A DNA stretch of 64,000 nucleotides from Pictodentalium vernedei (Eukaryota > Mollusca > Scaphopoda > Dentaliida > Dentaliidae), in assembly GCA_031216915.1 (NCBI GenBank), contig CM062295.1, positions 177,086,927 through 177,150,926 on the forward strand, read 5' to 3'. Both the position numbers and the translations under genes were made by a program. This document shows, piece by piece, positions 22,639-33,826 of this stretch; the stretch's first letter is position 1, and the number at the start of each line of letters is the position of its first letter. The notes below the pieces were generated by a model. That model was not told the origin of the DNA. It made no database searches and was given only the letters and a program-made list of their open reading frames with translations.

Positions 22639-25600
22639 GGGTTAAAACTTGGAATAAAACATATAACAGCAAAATTGTTCTTGGATAACAGTTAGATAAT
22701 TGCCAAAAATGAAAAGTGGACAGAAATCGCGTATGGGTTAATTTGGCTAATTTGACATTAAAATTGAACAGACAGCAGTGTCGCTCATACGCCCACTGCG
22801 TCCAGATCAGCGAAGGCAGATACACGAAATCTTCAGAAGTTGTTCTACTATCCCTGATCAACAGAACACTATCTTTGTCGAGTGGCATGGGCGCAGAGGA
22901 ACAACGTGGATCGCATGGAAACCGCGGGGTCGATTCGTCCCTACTCTATTCCCAATGCAATGCCATTTCCATTCACTATTTACCTATCACCGGTCGAGTT
23001 TCTCATTATTTCTGTCTATTTGATGAACTGTTCAGCTTTTAACATTCGCACATTCATATGGGACAGAAAATCTTGAGTTAAACTGCTTATTTTAGACCGT
23101 CCCGGCAGAAACTGACAAGTCGATCCGGTGGAGAAAAAGCCGTCATCTGGCTAATTTAACATTCAAATTGATCAGTTACAATGTCGGATATACTCCAATT
23201 ATGTCCCGACCATGCAAGGCAGCAACTTGCAATTCTCAGAATGTTTTCTGCTGTCCCTGCCCGACAGTTCCGTATCTTTGTCAAGTGCCGAGACCGCGTG
23301 GAAATACCGTGGATCAGGTGGAAACCGAGGGCACGATTCGTCCCTACTTTATTCTCAATTCAACGATTTTTCTCTTCATTATTTACCTGTCACCGGCTGA
23401 GATAGGTATTATATTTGTCTATTTGAAGAACTTTTCAACCATAACTATTTGCGGCTTCATGTAGCATCACCTAAAGGCCACTGCACGGTTACCAGTGTAT
23501 CCAGGGATTGATTTTACGAAAATAACAATTATTCCGACTATATCCACATGGGTACTCCTAAATATGCCAAGGGTTAAACTATTGATAATAACGTATAAAA
23601 CGGAAGTTGTCATGCTATGCTTGCTGCACGCAGGCATAGAAAACATTCAGCGCTCAATGAATTAGGAATGGAATAAATTGTCACTTAAACCTACGAAATT
23701 CTGAAAAAATAAGAGTTTTTTCGACGGCACCTATCGTTGTGCATCTGAGACAGGGATTGCATTAAACTTTATAGCAACATTATAACAGAAAATATTCTTG
23801 TAACTGAACTGTGAATCCGATTTTCGAAAGCGGTTCGGATATTCTATTCCAAACTACCACTGCACTCTTATCAATATTCAGTGATTTTACCAACGGTTAA
23901 ACTTTTAATAATGACATATAAAACAAAAGTTGTCATACTATGACTGCTGCATACAGCCATAGAAAGCGTTCAGCGCTCAATCGATTAGGAATGGAGTAAA
24001 TCGTCACTTAAACTTACCAAATTCTGAAAACGAGAGTTTTTTGGGGCTGCACCTATCTTTATGCAAACATAACGAGCATAGGGTTAAACTTTACAACCAA
24101 CATACGACAGCAAATATGCTCGGTAGGCAATTGTAAACACGAACATGTAAATCATTTTTCGATATTCCTTTAATGGAAGAAAAGTGAGCTCCAAATTAGC
24201 CAATTTTATGAAGAATTTTAGGGCACTCAAATTCAAGGCCCGAAAACTGGGTGAAGGTTAAAACTTTGAATAAAATATATAACAGCAAAATTGTTCTTGG
24301 ATGAAGGCCCAATTCTCTTATCGAAAAGGTTTTGAGACAATATGACTCCAGTGCTGAGAAAGTGCATGTAAACTTTGGCGAAAATAACAATTATTCTGAC
24401 AGTACCCTTATGGGAAGTCTCAAATCTGCCAAGGGTTAAACTTTTAATAATAACATATAGAACAAAATTTGCCATACTTTGACTGCTGCAAGTAAGCAGC
24501 TATAGAAAACATTAAGAGCTCAAGCGAGTAAATCGCCACCTAAACTTACCAAATTCTGAAAAATTGGAGTTTTTTGGTCGGTACCTACTTTTATGCAACC
24601 AGAATGGGATAGGGTTAAACTTTACAACCAAACTTACAACAGCAAATATGCTCGGTAGTCAATATTGAATACGAACATGAAAAGTGTTTGAAATTAACTC
24701 TTTCCAAAATGATAGAAAAAGCAACCAAAGATGGCTAATTTTGGCATTTTCAAACGGTACACTTATTCTCGCCCTCATTGTGCTTGAGGGTTAAATGTGA
24801 GATTAAGAAGTAAACAGTAACTTTCTTCCACAATCATTGTTGCATCTAGCCATACCAAAATAATTGTTACAACTACCTTGTAATTAGAGACATTCGCCCT
24901 TGAAGTTGGCGAAAATAACAATTATTCTGACAGTACCCTTATGTAAAGTCTCAAATCTGCCAAGGGATAAACTTTTAATAATAACATATAGAACAAAATT
25001 TGTCATACTTTGACTTCTGCAAGCAGCTATAGGAAACATTCAGAGCTCAAGCAATTAAAAATGAAGTAAATCGCCACCTAAACTTACCAAATTCTGAAAA
25101 AAATTGGAGGTTTTTGGACGGTACCTACTTTTATGCAACCTGAATGGGATAGGGTTAAACTTTACAACCAAACTTACAACAGCAAATATACTCGGTATTC
25201 AATTGTGAATACGTACATGAAAAGTTTTGAAATTAACCCTTTCCAAAATGATAGAAAAAGCAACCAAAGTTGGTTAAATTTGGCATCTCAAACGGTACTC
25301 TTATCCTCGCCCTCATTGTGCTTGAGGGTTAAATCTGAGATTAAAAAGTAAACTGTAACTTCCTTCCGCAATCATTGTTGCATCTATCCAAACCAAAATA
25401 ATTGTTACAACAACCTTGTCATTAGAGAAATTTGCCCTTGAAGTTGGTCAATTTTGAATAAAAAATCTATATTCATGTCATTTTTGGCCAGTGGGGGTTA
25501 ATGTTGAAAGATTTGAGTTAAATTTTAGCTAAATAACTGTAAACAATTTTGAGACATTCGAAAAATGGTGAAATTTTGAAGGTTTTGGCAGAATATTTTG

Positions 25601-25720
25601 AAAATACGCGTTTTCACAGATATGACTAGAGTTTATGACATTACATAAGTGTGCCGAATTTGGTCAACACCGTACAGCTTGTTTTCGAGCAGTTCAACAG
25701 ACAAAAATCAGGGAGGAAAA
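22639..25720 (+). repeat. ~3-kb direct duplication, copy 2
   Basis: Partner of 15,000-17,970 in the same orientation, offset 7.64 kb at the start and 7.75 kb at the end. Insertions and deletions of tens of bases separate the copies. It ends in A-rich sequence (25,719-25,775) at the same internal point where copy 1 reaches the second hairpin motif. Confidence 0.85.
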
Positions 25721-25784
25721 AAAAAAAAAAAGAAAAAAAAAAAAAAAATGACAAAAAAAAATAGAGAAGAAAAATTTTGAAAAA

Positions 25785-26221
25785 GATGAATAACAAGAGT
25801 CTTTCTGGGTTTGGGAAAGTCAAATTAGAACTTCCAAGTAATCATGCACGTTTCTATAAGACAAACAAGACTTGATAATTGTACTTATATACATCACACA
25901 AAAGGAGGTCTGTGGTACACGATTCGGGATGTTTGGTCCCAGTATGACCAGTTAGATGTTCCGGCACTTGTTAATGAAATAATAAGTTCCGTCACGACTG
26001 CTACGCTTATATTTTATTTATCCACGGCGACATTTCCAAGAAGTCTTGAGTTTTCGAACTATAGTCCCGACAAACTAACATTCCAACTACATCATCAAGT
26101 GATGCCTTCGACAAAGGCATGCCTTGATGATGTAGTTGGAATACTTCATCATTCGGGATGTGAGCCATGGCAAAAGGGACAAATCGGTTTACACTCGGCA
26201 ATCGGTCATCTTTGCGGTTGA
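25785..26221. other. Non-coding stretch with a 27-bp-arm hairpin
   Basis: At 26,079-26,142 TTCCAACTACATCATCAAG is followed after a short loop by CTTGATGATGTAGTTGGAA, with a few extra bases in one arm. An open frame of 125 codons crosses it, but its second half is made by the hairpin and no family was recognised. Confidence 0.6.
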
Positions 26222-26568
26222 TTGATTGATTTATTGGTGTTTAAGGTCACATATTTCTGCACAACGGCTAATCATGATCATGACAGTTTTACGGGTGGAG
26301 GAAGCCGGAGTACCCGGAGAGAACCACCGAGCAACGGCGAGCAACTGTCAGCTCCCCAACATACTAACTCCACACAGGCAGGGTTAGCATTGGTTGAAGA
26401 CAGGTGCACCATCGACGTGCAGTACGCCTTAGTACACAGCGTCACCTTGCCCCCACGTGGGCAATGGGAGTGAAGTGTTTTGCCTAAGGACACAACGCGG
26501 TTGGCGCAGGTGGGATTCGAACCGAGGACCTCTCGGCTTGCAGCCTGCACCTCTACCAGCTGAGCCAC
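26222..26568 (-). mobile_element. tRNA-headed SINE, reverse, near full length
   Basis: Minus-strand head: GGTGGCTCAGCTGGTAGAGG, with B box CGGTTCGAATCCCACCTGCG. The body and the distal TTTATTGGTGTTTAAGG end (about 26,230) are intact. It is one of the least diverged copies in the window and useful as a reference. Confidence 0.88.
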
Positions 26569-26735
26569 CCCCCCCCCCCCCCCACGTGGTCAATGACAGT
26601 GAAGTGTCTTGCCCAAGGACACAACGCGGTTGGCGCGCGCAGGTGGGATTCGAACCGAGGACCTGTCGGCTTGCAGCCTGCACCTCTACCAGCTGAGCCA
26701 GCCCCCCGCACCCCCCCCCCCCCCCCCCCCATCTT
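26569..26735 (-). mobile_element. Second SINE head in tandem, between C-runs
   Basis: A near-identical second copy of the head and first body part lies at 26,583-26,703, separated from the SINE by a poly-C run and followed by another of about 20. It could be a local duplication of the head with the G/C tract as the junction. Confidence 0.75.
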
Positions 26736-26829
26736 TGCGGGGCTCCTGCTTGACATAACACGAACAGAAGACGACACTTGGCGAAAACATTCTTGAAAAT
26801 CTGAATATTTTTATTTCTGGACGAATTCT

Positions 26830-27550
26830 GTTTTATTTATTGGCGTTTAAGGTAACTTTCGGCATATCTTGACCACGGGAAAAGCATAAATTGAAGCACA
26901 GCTGACCCTTTATGCCAAAACTAACGACCGAAGAAGAGTCGCACCACAGGCGTTGTTTATTGAATCCTATCATACCACCCAGACGGAGCTTGATTGCCTC
27001 AGTAACTGAGCATAGCTTCATTTCCACGAGGAATTTGTTGCCCAGAAAATATACCTGTTGGCACCTCATTGAAACCAACTCGGTAAAATCGTTGAAATGC
27101 TGGGTCACACGCTAAGTTTTAGAGGTGAAATGCAAACAAACAAAAATTTGACAGAGGTTTTATGAGTAACGTGGTCGTGATGTCAGCTAAAGGGTTAAAT
27201 TATGTGGTGGATAATTCCCCCACCCCCTTCACAAACACACTTAAAATCTGGGCAGGAAGTTAGTACTACAAAACTTCCAACCGACATTCAACGACTCGAA
27301 GTATCGACGCAAAGTATTTTTTGAACGCGCTGATGCATACTAATTTTTGTTGGAAAATTTATGGTTTTGACCTTCTCCAGTGAAAAGCAATCTACGCTAC
27401 TAGACGTTTCAAATGACTACCATTGTTGTCTTTTCTTATTAATAAGTTTGCGTTATAAAAACTCGCGCTTGTGTGTTCCCAGTGTGGTTTGTTACTGGAT
27501 GAATGGTGTTTTATTATCACTGATGCACATGTAGTTTTAAAGACAGCTTT
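26830..27550. other. Mostly unassigned stretch with SINE tail remnant
   Basis: TTTTATTTATTGGCGTTTAAGG at about 26,830-26,851 resembles the distal end of a reverse SINE but fades quickly. The remainder holds ORFs below 100 codons with no recognised family. Confidence 0.45.
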
Positions 27551-27722
27551 TGTAACAATAACATGAGCTTGGAGGGCGTTATGGTTTTTTAACGGCCCGA
27601 GGGGAATGAATAACAGCCAGAGGGATTATTACCGTTAATAAGCCAGAGGGCTGTTATTCAGTCCTCAAGGGCCGTCAATAAACCGGGACGTCCCACAAAA
27701 TCATGTTATTACTATTATTACT
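27551..27722. repeat. Fold-back repeat, ~170 bp
   Basis: The outer ends AATAACATGA and TCATGTTATT are complementary. Inner complements include TTAACGGCCCGAGGG/CCTCAAGGGCCGTCAATAA and AATGAATAACAGCC/GGCTGTTATTCA. This is probably a palindromic MITE. Confidence 0.65.
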
Positions 27723-28222
27723 ATGACCGGAAGCGGGCGGCGGGCTGTTAATGAATTTGGTTTTCGGTTGCATGACGTCAGGAATTACTACGTTTTACCG
27801 CCCCGCTAAACTCCGTTAATATACAAGAGAACGCCTCCTGAAGTGGTATTAATAAATCGTACATGTATGTTGTATATGTCGGTTCATAGCCGTTTTGTTG
27901 TTGATGTGCAAATAAAAGCCCGGCTCAATAGATCTCACGAATCTCACATTTCAAAACTTGGTTTCTGGACAATAACCCCCGTTCTATTTAACATTCGTCC
28001 ACACAATTCTAGTGTTTGCTTTTCTGTATTGAAAGGTCAGGAGACATTTCTGTAAACAAAACCTAGCCTGAAACTAGTTCCCAAGCAATAGTTTTAGTTT
28101 TATTTGACACTTGCCCGCCAAACTCTCATGGTGGGTTGTACTGAGTACCCTTTGTGTAAACGTGAGAATCCCAAGATTTTCATGTTATTGAAGTATTGAA
28201 GCGATTGTCGATTAACCGGTAA

Positions 28223-28789
28223 TAGAGCTGTAGGTTTTTAAATTTCTTGTTCGGTTTCGGTTTTGCTTTTTCAGGTGGAATAAAACCTCGGTTCGGTTCG
28301 GTTTTCGGTTTGTTCATGAGGCCAAATAAAATTCAATAAAACTCATTCTAATGTCCGGAGTCATAACTGAATGGCAGTGAAATTGAGTGAAACTCAATGA
28401 ATGCCCGAAATAAGCTATAATACATGAAGAATCAGGAAGGCCAATATAATAATTACCTAAATATACAGAACTTGTATTGTGCTTGGCCATTTTTTGAGGT
28501 CTGACACCTACACGCAACTTGAGGAAAGCTGCAAACACAACTCAACTGAAATGTCGGAAATTCACAGAATGTGGCCTTCCCAGAGTAGTGAGAGTACCCA
28601 GACACTGCCATTGGCAGTGTCTGGGTACTCTCACTACTCTGGGAAGGCTACATTCTGTGAATTTCTGCAGCAAGAGAGTATTTAATAAAAAACGAAAAAC
28701 CTTCGATTACGGGATGTCGACGGTTTCGGTTTCGGTTTTTAAAAAAAAAATAAAAACCTCGGTTCAGTTTCGGATAACCTTCAGCTCTA
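28223..28789. mobile_element. hAT-like palindromic MITE, 567 bp, with 8-bp target duplication
   Basis: Ends TAGAGCTG and CAGCTCTA are complementary, and TIR similarity continues inward (GTAGGTTTTT against CCGAAACTGAAC-type ends). The flanks ACCGGTAA (28,215-28,222) and ACCTGTAA (28,790-28,797) match at 7 of 8 bases. An 8-bp duplication is the hAT signature. Subterminal GGTTTCGGTTTT repeats occur on both sides. No transposase is encoded. The centre is the perfect palindrome listed separately. Confidence 0.75.
28557..28665. repeat. Near-perfect palindrome, 54-bp arms
   Basis: The left arm starts GAAATTCACAGAATGTGGCC and the right arm ends in its complement with a single mismatch. There is almost no spacer (CCATTGG at the centre). 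It forms the core of the hAT-like MITE at 28,223-28,789. Confidence 0.92.
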
Positions 28790-28895
28790 ACCTGTAAACC
28801 TTTTCCGGCTGCAATTTTAAATACCGGATAATTGCTCACTCATCACAAAAGTGTGGACTTTTTGCTGTTTGTTGTGGAAAGAGCCAATGAAAAAT

Positions 28896-29000
28896 ACGTA
28901 GAATGTAAATTATGCAACTCTTGCATGAAACACTCGGGTCTGCTTATCAGGCCTGAGTATTTTATGCGAGAGTTGCAGAAGTTACATTCTGACAGATCCG
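28896..29000. repeat. Fold-back repeat, ~45-bp arms
   Basis: GTAGAATGTAAATTATGCAA...CACTCGGGTCTG is complementary to CAGGCCTGAGTATTTTATGC...TTACATTCTG. The TATTTTATGCGAGA motif recurs in a larger fold-back at 31,510-32,095. Confidence 0.75.
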
Positions 29001-29040
29001 GGTAATTTACGCAAAGTTTTATCATTGTGTGAACTTACTC

Positions 29041-29335
29041 ATTTATTTATTTACTTATTGGGGTTTAACGGCACTCTCGACAGCCAGGGTCACCTCGTGT
29101 AGGACAGTTTTACGTGTGGAGGAAGCCGGAGTACCCGGAGAGAATCACCGAGCAACGGCGAGCAACTGTCACGCTCTCCTACGTTATGACTCTGCAGAAG
29201 CAGAGTGAGCATTGGTTGAAGACAAGAGCACCATCGACGTGCAGTACGCCTCAGTACACAGCGCCACCGTGCCCCCAAGTGGGCAGTCGAGATGATGTGC
29301 CTTGTCCAAGGACACGACGCAATTACCGAACTCAT
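29041..29335 (-). mobile_element. SINE, reverse, lacking head
   Basis: It starts TTTATTTACTTATTGGGGTT and runs through ACAGTTTTACGTGTGGAGG, GTGAGCATTGGTTGAAGACA and GTCCAAGGACACGACGC, then is cut before the tRNA-like head. Confidence 0.78.
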
Positions 29336-29537
29336 TAATACAAAATATTTCCATAAGACCCTGGTTACATTATCGAGGTTTAACATCCTCGTGTATGCCC
29401 ATTTTCTGCTCCAGTTATTGGCGGTTTTTCGGTAACAGCGGTTATCAGACCAGAAGCTAATAGGGGACAATCAGATTTCCGACAGACATGGTCAAGGGGC
29501 GGTTCCTTCGCCCTCCTTGAAAATGTCAGTCGGAAAT

Positions 29538-29900
29538 TTTTGTTTATTGGGGTTTAACGGCACTTCGATAGCTAGGTCACCTCGTGTCGGACAGTTTTCC
29601 GAGTGGAGGAAGCCGCAATACCCGGAGAGAACCATTGAGAAACGGCGAGCAACTGTCAGACTCCCCAACATACTAACTCCAGATAAGCAGGGTTAGCACT
29701 GGTTGAAGACACGTGCACCCTCGACGTGCAGTTCGACTTCGTATACGGCGCCACCGTGCCCCCCCCCCCTCCCGCCCCACACGGACAATTGTCATTAAGT
29801 GTCTTGCCCAAGGACACAACGCAGTTATCCTTGGCGGGGATCGAACCGTGAACCTTTCGGTTTGAAGTTCAATGCTGTAACCACTGAGCTAAGCGCACGC
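29538..29900 (-). mobile_element. tRNA-headed SINE, reverse
   Basis: It runs from TTTATTGGGGTTTAACGGC to a minus-strand head GCTTAGCTCAGTGGTTACAG with B-box-like GGTTCGATCCCCGCC. The head differs from most copies (CCGAAAGGTTCACGGTTCG), but resembles the forward SINE at 61,420. Confidence 0.82.
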
Positions 29901-30307
29901 GGAAATTTTAATGTCGATCAGAAAATATGTTGGTCGACCGAACGCCATTTTCTCTGAAAGCCGCTAATTTGACAACAAACTGGCCATTTGTCGAAACTAT
30001 GATTTTCATTGTGCAAAAATACCCTTTTGTTTCAAATAGTTTTTGTATAAAGCTCTTCTTTGATGTATATGTCAATCGAGAAGTTATGTACACGAACAAA
30101 ATTCAAGTATTATCATTCAAAAGAATTATTTTCGGTAAACGAAACAATCTTTAAATCTTTAAAATAATAGTAATGAACAAACGTTTTCGACCTATTTCGT
30201 ATTCTGTTGTTTTAAAGAAGTATTTTGAGCTAGATTTCAAGTTCGAACCGACGTTCAGCGACCCGGGAACAACATCGGGTAAATTTTAACTCTCGCACCA
30301 CCATGTA

Positions 30308-30761
30308 CACACTAAAAACTAAAGTGTTAAAACTGACACTTTCAAGGTGTTAAACCCATTCTAACTCTTGGGGTTTGATTTTAACACTCAAAGTACAATG
30401 CTTTAAGCACTTAGACATTACAATCGTCAGACATCTGAAACTTGAATGGATGGCACTTCCCATGTGTCTAGCATTGGTGGTTCTTCCAGAATCGTCCATA
30501 ATTTGATTTGCGCTTGGTGAGTACATAATTAAAAGGACACAACACAGATGACGCGGATCAGGCTCGAGAGTTCGAGCCTGATCCGCGTCATCTGCGTTGT
30601 TTCCTTTTAAGTGTCGCGACATTACACTTGTCAATTGCTATTATTGTAGCCCCAGTCAAATTCTGGGATATCTACACTTGAACAAAGTGCTAGTTCAGCA
30701 CTTAGTAAGTGTTAAATACAGCACTTCAAGTGTAGTTTTTAACACTTTAGTTTTTAGCGTG
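30308..30761. mobile_element. 454-bp MITE with TIRs and TA flanks, palindromic core
   Basis: Ends CACACTAAAAACTAAAGTGT and ACACTTTAGTTTTTAGCGTG are complementary with one mismatch. TA dinucleotides flank both (30,306-30,307 and 30,762-30,763), as in Tc1/mariner-type elements. A central palindrome at 30,534-30,610 reads GATGACGCGGATCAGGCTCG and its complement, with arms of nearly 40 bp. Confidence 0.78.
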
Positions 30762-31103
30762 TAGGACTTTTTGAGATCCTGGCTTCGGTATATTGATATT
30801 CTATGTTCCAAAGTTACCGGTCGGTAACGGGTGGTTCTAACCGAGCGCTTAGCCAGTTACATGCTTCCCTAACTCTTTTAGCACAAGTTTATTATCAGCA
30901 GGTGAAAGTCACAGTTGCAAGGGACGATATCATTAGTTCACACGTTACTTTGAAAGCTTGTTCGCTTTTCACGTCTTCCGATACGTAGTACATGGCTGTT
31001 ATTAAAAAGCTAAGAATTTGTTAAATTTTAAATTTTTCTAAACTATCGGTGTTCCTTTCATTGTCGACAGTTATTACAACTGATTATTTTTTGCATTGTT
31101 CAG

Positions 31104-31230
31104 TGGGCGCTTCTGATGGGAATGGAACATGAGAGAATTCACCTGGAAACGTCGTCTGTTTTAATACGGCAATTACCAGTGGAGTTAGTTAGCAAACCAG
31201 ATGGCTGGGTTTACGGACCTCTGAAATATG
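31104..31230 (+). CDS. OvoA: OvoA exon B (iron-binding HX3HXE motif)
   Basis: 127 nt begin after TTGTTCAG and end before GTAAGG. The peptide starts WALLMGMEHERIHLETSS and continues VLIRQLPVELVS and WVYGPLKY. HERIHLE (His codons at 31,128 and 31,140, Glu at 31,146) is the HX3HXE motif of OvoA/EgtB-type sulfoxide synthases, of which the histidines bind the catalytic iron. It joins SPW of exon A in phase 0 and leaves one base (phase 1) for exon C. This is the strongest single piece of evidence for the family. The intron before it, 17.5 kb, is the longest seen. Confidence 0.93.
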
Positions 31231-31499
31231 GTAAGGTGCACTTTTATATTCTTACGCGGATATGTAATACATAACTTATGCTCACAATTGTTTTGAAGTT
31301 TTCGAACCCATCTGCATGAGTGCTGAAACGGTTAGGGGATTATCTAACCGGTTAACCGGGAGTTGAGTTATAACCTTGCCGCTTAATCGTACGTTGCTTA
31401 GGAACTGATAATAAGTATATTCCAGGATGCTGAACTCAGAGGATGTAGCCAGGACTTATATTGAACAATTTGTCATTTAGAGGAAAATACAGAATATAC

Positions 31500-32095
31500 A
31501 TCTTGGACTTGACGGAACACAACTCAGGCAAATCTCGCATAAAATACTCCGTTCTGCGACCAATACTATAAAAATTTTACAATTGTACTTTCTAGAATTG
31601 TATTTTCTAGTTATGACTTTAACCCTTTACTTAACCTGAAAAGCAGACGACACTTGCCAAAAAAATTCTTGAATAACTAATTTTTTTCATTTTTTGTCTC
31701 AAAAACATAGGTTATGACCCCTCGTTGGAACGAGCTCGACGAGCTCGTTCCAACGAGGGGTCATAGCCTGTGTTTTTGAGACAAAAAATGAAAAAATAAT
31801 TAAAATTAATTGGCGATTTTTGAGAATAGCGCTGGCCGGTTTTGGCCGTTACGTGGGGTAAAGGGTTAAATGGGTTGAAATGAACCATTAGCATTTTCAA
31901 ATATATGACAATTTGCTAATTGGCAAATTGCCATATCTTTTAAAATGCTAATGATTCATTTTAGTTAGTTATATTAATAGAAAGAAAATATAATTTTAGA
32001 CAATACAACTGTGAACGTTTTATAGTATTGGCTCCTGGTCATCAGGCCGAGGTATTTTATGCGAGATTTGTATGAGTCACATTCTGCGTCTTCCC
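31500..32095. repeat. Large fold-back interrupted by a TTAA MITE and a palindrome
   Basis: Left arm CTCGCATAAAATACTCCG...AATACTATAAAA (31,530-31,573) pairs with TTTATAGTATTGG...GGTATTTTATGCGAGA (32,018-32,070). The enclosed loop holds TTAA MITE copy 1 (31,619-31,869) and a palindrome (31,879-31,964; arms TTAGCATTTTCAAATATATG and complement), so at least two insertions are nested in it. Confidence 0.7.
31619..31869. mobile_element. TTAA-flanked palindromic MITE, copy 1 (251 bp)
   Basis: Ends are TTAACCCTTTAC and GGTAAAGGGTTAA. Core arms GGTTATGACCCCTCGTTGG and its complement meet at GAACGAGCTCGACGAGCTCG (about 31,740). TTAA target duplication with CCCTTT termini is the signature of piggyBac-type transposition. 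No ORF is encoded. Asymmetric arms (CAGACGACACTTG on one side, GCCGTTACGTGG on the other) allow orientation. Confidence 0.85.
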
Positions 32096-32110
32096 CAGTG
32101 TCTGCATTCA

Positions 32111-32353
32111 TTAACCCTTTACCCAATACTCAGGATATCAAAATTTATTATTTTTTATTTTTAAAATTTTTTTTCGACAAATCTGAATAAAACCATAGCA
32201 TGTGACCCCTTCATAGGAACGACCTCAACGAGTTCGTTCCAATTAGAGGTCACACGATATGGCTTTGGTGAATTTTTTTTTAAATATATTTGTTTGACTG
32301 CTTCATTTGTACATAACGCGTGTGGATGTGGCCGATTTGTTTGGTAAGGGGTC
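32111..32353. mobile_element. TTAA MITE, copy 2 (diverged)
   Basis: The left end TTAACCCTTTACCC is intact. The right end GGTAAGGGGTCAA has lost the TTAA by one base change. The core reads GAACGACCTCAACGAGTTCG, partly decayed. Confidence 0.75.
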
Positions 32354-32620
32354 AATGCGAAATATTTTCGCAGTTCTTTCATGAGGGGGGTGGGGTGGGG
32401 TGGGGGGAGGAGGTACCCGGTAGTGAAAATCTTAAGTTCGTGACTGGAAAAGGCTTGTAGCCATCCTGGTACAGATTTATGGATTATTTGTGTCAACACT
32501 AATCTGCCGCTCTGCTGCACCAAAACCTCTTAGGAACTGAAATGTCATCTGTTACATCCTGTTGTGGATGAGTAAAGAAGAATGAATGAATCAGGTGATA
32601 TCGGAGGGGAGAGAGTCCGA

Positions 32621-32865
32621 TATGTTACCTAACACAGACGATTTCAAAATTTATTATTTCAAATATCATTTTTTAATTTTTTTCAAAACATTTCAACAAA
32701 ACCATATCATGTGACCCCTCTTTGGAACAAGCTCGACGAGCTCGTTCCAAATAGGGGTCACATGATATGGTTTTGTTGAACATTTTCGAAAAATAATATT
32801 TTTTCAGCTGCTGAATTTGCATATTACGCAGGAGGATGCGTTTGATTCGTTGGGTAAAGGGTTAA
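32621..32865. mobile_element. TTAA MITE, copy 3
   Basis: The left end is decayed (TATGTTACCTAACACAGACG) and the right end intact (GGGTAAAGGGTTAA). The core GGAACAAGCTCGACGAGCTC is flanked by TCATGTGACCCCT/GGGGTCACATGATATGG arms, which differ from the GGTTATGACC arms of other copies. This copy and copy 2 form a subfamily. Confidence 0.8.
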
Positions 32866-32959
32866 ACGTGTTTCATTTTGATGATTGACATTGCAGAACG
32901 AACAGACCTTTTGGGGCTTGTGCGAAATAGAAATCAATGCGACCTGATTAAGGTTACCT

Positions 32960-33385
32960 TGGAATTTTTCCTGCCAGGCAGTAACAGAGAAGAGTACGTT
33001 TGCCTGCCCATGGTCTGTTCAATAACCTCCTGCCATATAGGCAAAACCTTTCACAGGTGGTTGCCAGGTTGGCAAAATGATGTGAGTCGGAGCTGCCCTA
33101 GAAAATAGCAATGATAATCAGCAATGCCGTGGTAAAAATTCATGGCAATTTGCCACGGTTTTTACTACACCATTGCTAATCGTCGTGGCTAATTACGTTG
33201 TTCGTAGACATTCATGCGAATAACATGCCGATACACAAAGCTAGGATTATCAGGAAAATTCAAGTCAAGGTCAGATAAGCATGGAACACCCTCACCCCAA
33301 AATAATATACGTAAAGAGAGGATTACCAGACAAACACCTACAGAATGCAGTCTCTATCTAGCGAAGAAGTCTTTACCTCTTTGAT
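32960..33385 (+). repeat. Dispersed repeat D, copy 1, with ~190-bp insertion
   Basis: GGCAGTAACAGAGAAGAGTA, TTCACAGGTGGTTGCCAG, GTGAGTCGGAGCT and GCGAAGAAGTCTTTACCT recur in order at 42,255-42,490. This copy has extra sequence from about 33,128 to 33,321, beginning with a fold-back (33,119-33,179). The other copy lacks it. Confidence 0.75.
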
Positions 33386-33479
33386 GTGTTTATTGGTGTG
33401 TAAATGCAAAGATCAAGATAAGCAGCCAAGAATACTACAGGTTATTTGAACACCCAAACTGCTGTTTTTGTGTGGTTTC

Positions 33480-33510
<31 letters not shown>

Positions 33511-33717
33511 CTTCTTTTTTTCTCCTTCTTATTCTCCTGGTCTTCTGTCTTATACCCACTTCCTTGTCCACTCGATTACTAGAATACGATCTCGCTGCTC
33601 TTTGGGATACAGATAGACAGTCACAAATACTAGGCCACCTATGTTTTTTAACCCTTTGAACTCTTCCATGCCAGTTCAAAAGCAACAATTAGAAGAGTCC
33701 ATATTCATTATTTGGGG

Positions 33718-33775
33718 TAGACCAATCAATATTGTCAACGTGCAGCCTCGAGGCTGACGTTGAAAATATTGATTG
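33718..33775. repeat. Short palindrome family P, copy 1
   Basis: CCAATCAATATTGTCAACG pairs with CGTTGAAAATATTGATTG around GCAGCCTCGAGGCTG. Related ~60-bp palindromes occur at 39,411-39,467 and 50,300-50,352, all starting TAG(A/C)CCAAT. Confidence 0.7.
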
Positions 33776-33826
33776 ATCAAATATTGATTGATTGGTTGCA
33801 TATATTCTGCATTTAAAAAATTGGGC

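Noticed and set aside
25844-26221. 125-codon frame as a possible OvoA exon between exons A and B
   Set aside because: Exons A and B join perfectly in family order and phase, leaving no room. The frame's end is created by a hairpin.
26500-26700. tRNA genes on the minus strand
   Set aside because: A- and B-box-like stretches are present but a complete cloverleaf was not evident, and each is attached to a SINE body.
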